From assembly GCA_965215315.1 (NCBI GenBank), contig CBDCDB010000008.1, forward strand, positions 3,844,001-3,908,000: a stretch of DNA of 64,000 nucleotides, given 5' to 3'. This DNA comes from Truepera sp965215315 (GTDB lineage: Bacteria; Deinococcota; Deinococci; Deinococcales; Trueperaceae). Each line of letters starts with the position of its first letter. The first letter of the stretch is position 1. The position numbers and the translations under genes are program-made. Below the pieces are notes generated by a model. That model had not been told where the DNA came from and ran no database searches. It saw only the letters and a list, made by a program, of their open reading frames with translations. Below, one piece after another: positions 63,981-64,000 of this stretch.

Positions 63981-64000
63981 GAAGCCATCTCAAAAACGAA
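63981..64000. mobile_element. Left end of another IS5-type copy, cut by window edge
   Basis: The last 20 bases, GAAGCCATCTCAAAAACGAA preceded by CTA, match the left end of the 24135-24964 element exactly. The window therefore stops at the start of another copy. Confidence 0.85.

Noticed and set aside
1..64000. Reassignment of TAG to tryptophan in this organism
   Set aside because: Two or three TAG codons stand where Trp is expected, but TAG also ends several intact genes (DinB-like 6004-6006, gatC, P450, metal permease), and in-frame TAA and TGA stops occur in other decayed genes. Simple mutation explains it better.
1..64000. rRNA or tRNA genes
   Set aside because: I saw no 16S/23S/5S conserved segments and no convincing tRNA with TpsiC arm and CCA-compatible end in the intergenic gaps. 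A dedicated search could still find one I missed.

Overview
The window reads as chromosome from a moderate-G+C bacterium, probably of the Deinococcota and nearer Truepera-like lineages than Deinococcus proper. This is an inference. It rests on a diaminopimelate decarboxylase, a dense manganese-import module (MntH, a duplicated-permease Mn/Zn ABC importer and a DtxR/MntR regulator), KatG, UvrA, and a very regular leaderless gene-start signature: a TANNNT hexamer 5-7 nt before the ATG, a pattern known from Deinococcus. The palindrome CTCGAG is strongly over-represented in the chromosomal genes (about 100 copies by my hand count, against roughly 18 expected) and almost absent from the mobile elements.

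Layout. 1-6 kb: partial GH42 beta-galactosidase (minus) with a perfect 16-bp upstream palindrome, uvrA, a cysteine hydrolase and a DinB/DUF664 protein. 6-12.4 kb: IS630 copy 1 inserted in an MNT nucleotidyltransferase remnant, a second IS630 type carrying a nested IS4-type element, and a katG broken by one TAG and one frameshift. 13-18.7 kb: a lipoprotein, a serine hydrolase overlapping lysA, a membrane protein, CoA-disulfide reductase and a membrane protein. 18.8-25.4 kb: a winged-helix gene split by an IS5-type element that itself holds IS630 copy 2, then a phosphotransferase, an alpha/beta hydrolase, and a GNAT gene split cleanly by another IS5-type element.

25.5-37.8 kb is the least disturbed stretch: kup, a YtkA/FixH-like protein, DUF554, a secreted protein, a TspO-like protein, gatC, a lipoprotein, serS, two tandem SAM methyltransferases, a cytochrome P450 and a lipoprotein hydrolase. 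37.9-42.4 kb is an IS graveyard: two decayed IS630 types, one interrupted by a 195-bp MITE-like element with a 6-bp target duplication, and an IS3 element with a frameshift. DoxX and monooxygenase fragments lie between them.

42.5-49.2 kb is an accessory island: a LuxR-type regulator flanked by near-identical motifs in inverted orientation, a PLL-type lectin with 45-residue repeats, an animal-type haem peroxidase, a membrane protein, and an Xre/RES toxin-antitoxin pair whose toxin is frameshifted. An IS110 follows. 50.6-57.2 kb is the manganese module. A 107-bp MITE with a terminator hairpin sits exactly at the last permease stop codon. 57.2-61.2 kb: a TetR fragment, IS630 copy 3, the two ends of a CYP102-like P450-reductase and a frameshifted GH13 amylase. 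61.2-64 kb: an intact IS3, an OLD-like ATPase that has lost its Toprim end, and the first bases of another IS5-type copy.

No single large novel system is proven. The best candidates are the CTCGAG iteration, the MITE/terminator at the mnt operon end, the dispersed GCAGGTATCATCT repeats, and the LuxR/lectin/peroxidase island. Many genes carry one frameshift at a homopolymer, so sequencing or assembly error must be excluded before they are called pseudogenes.
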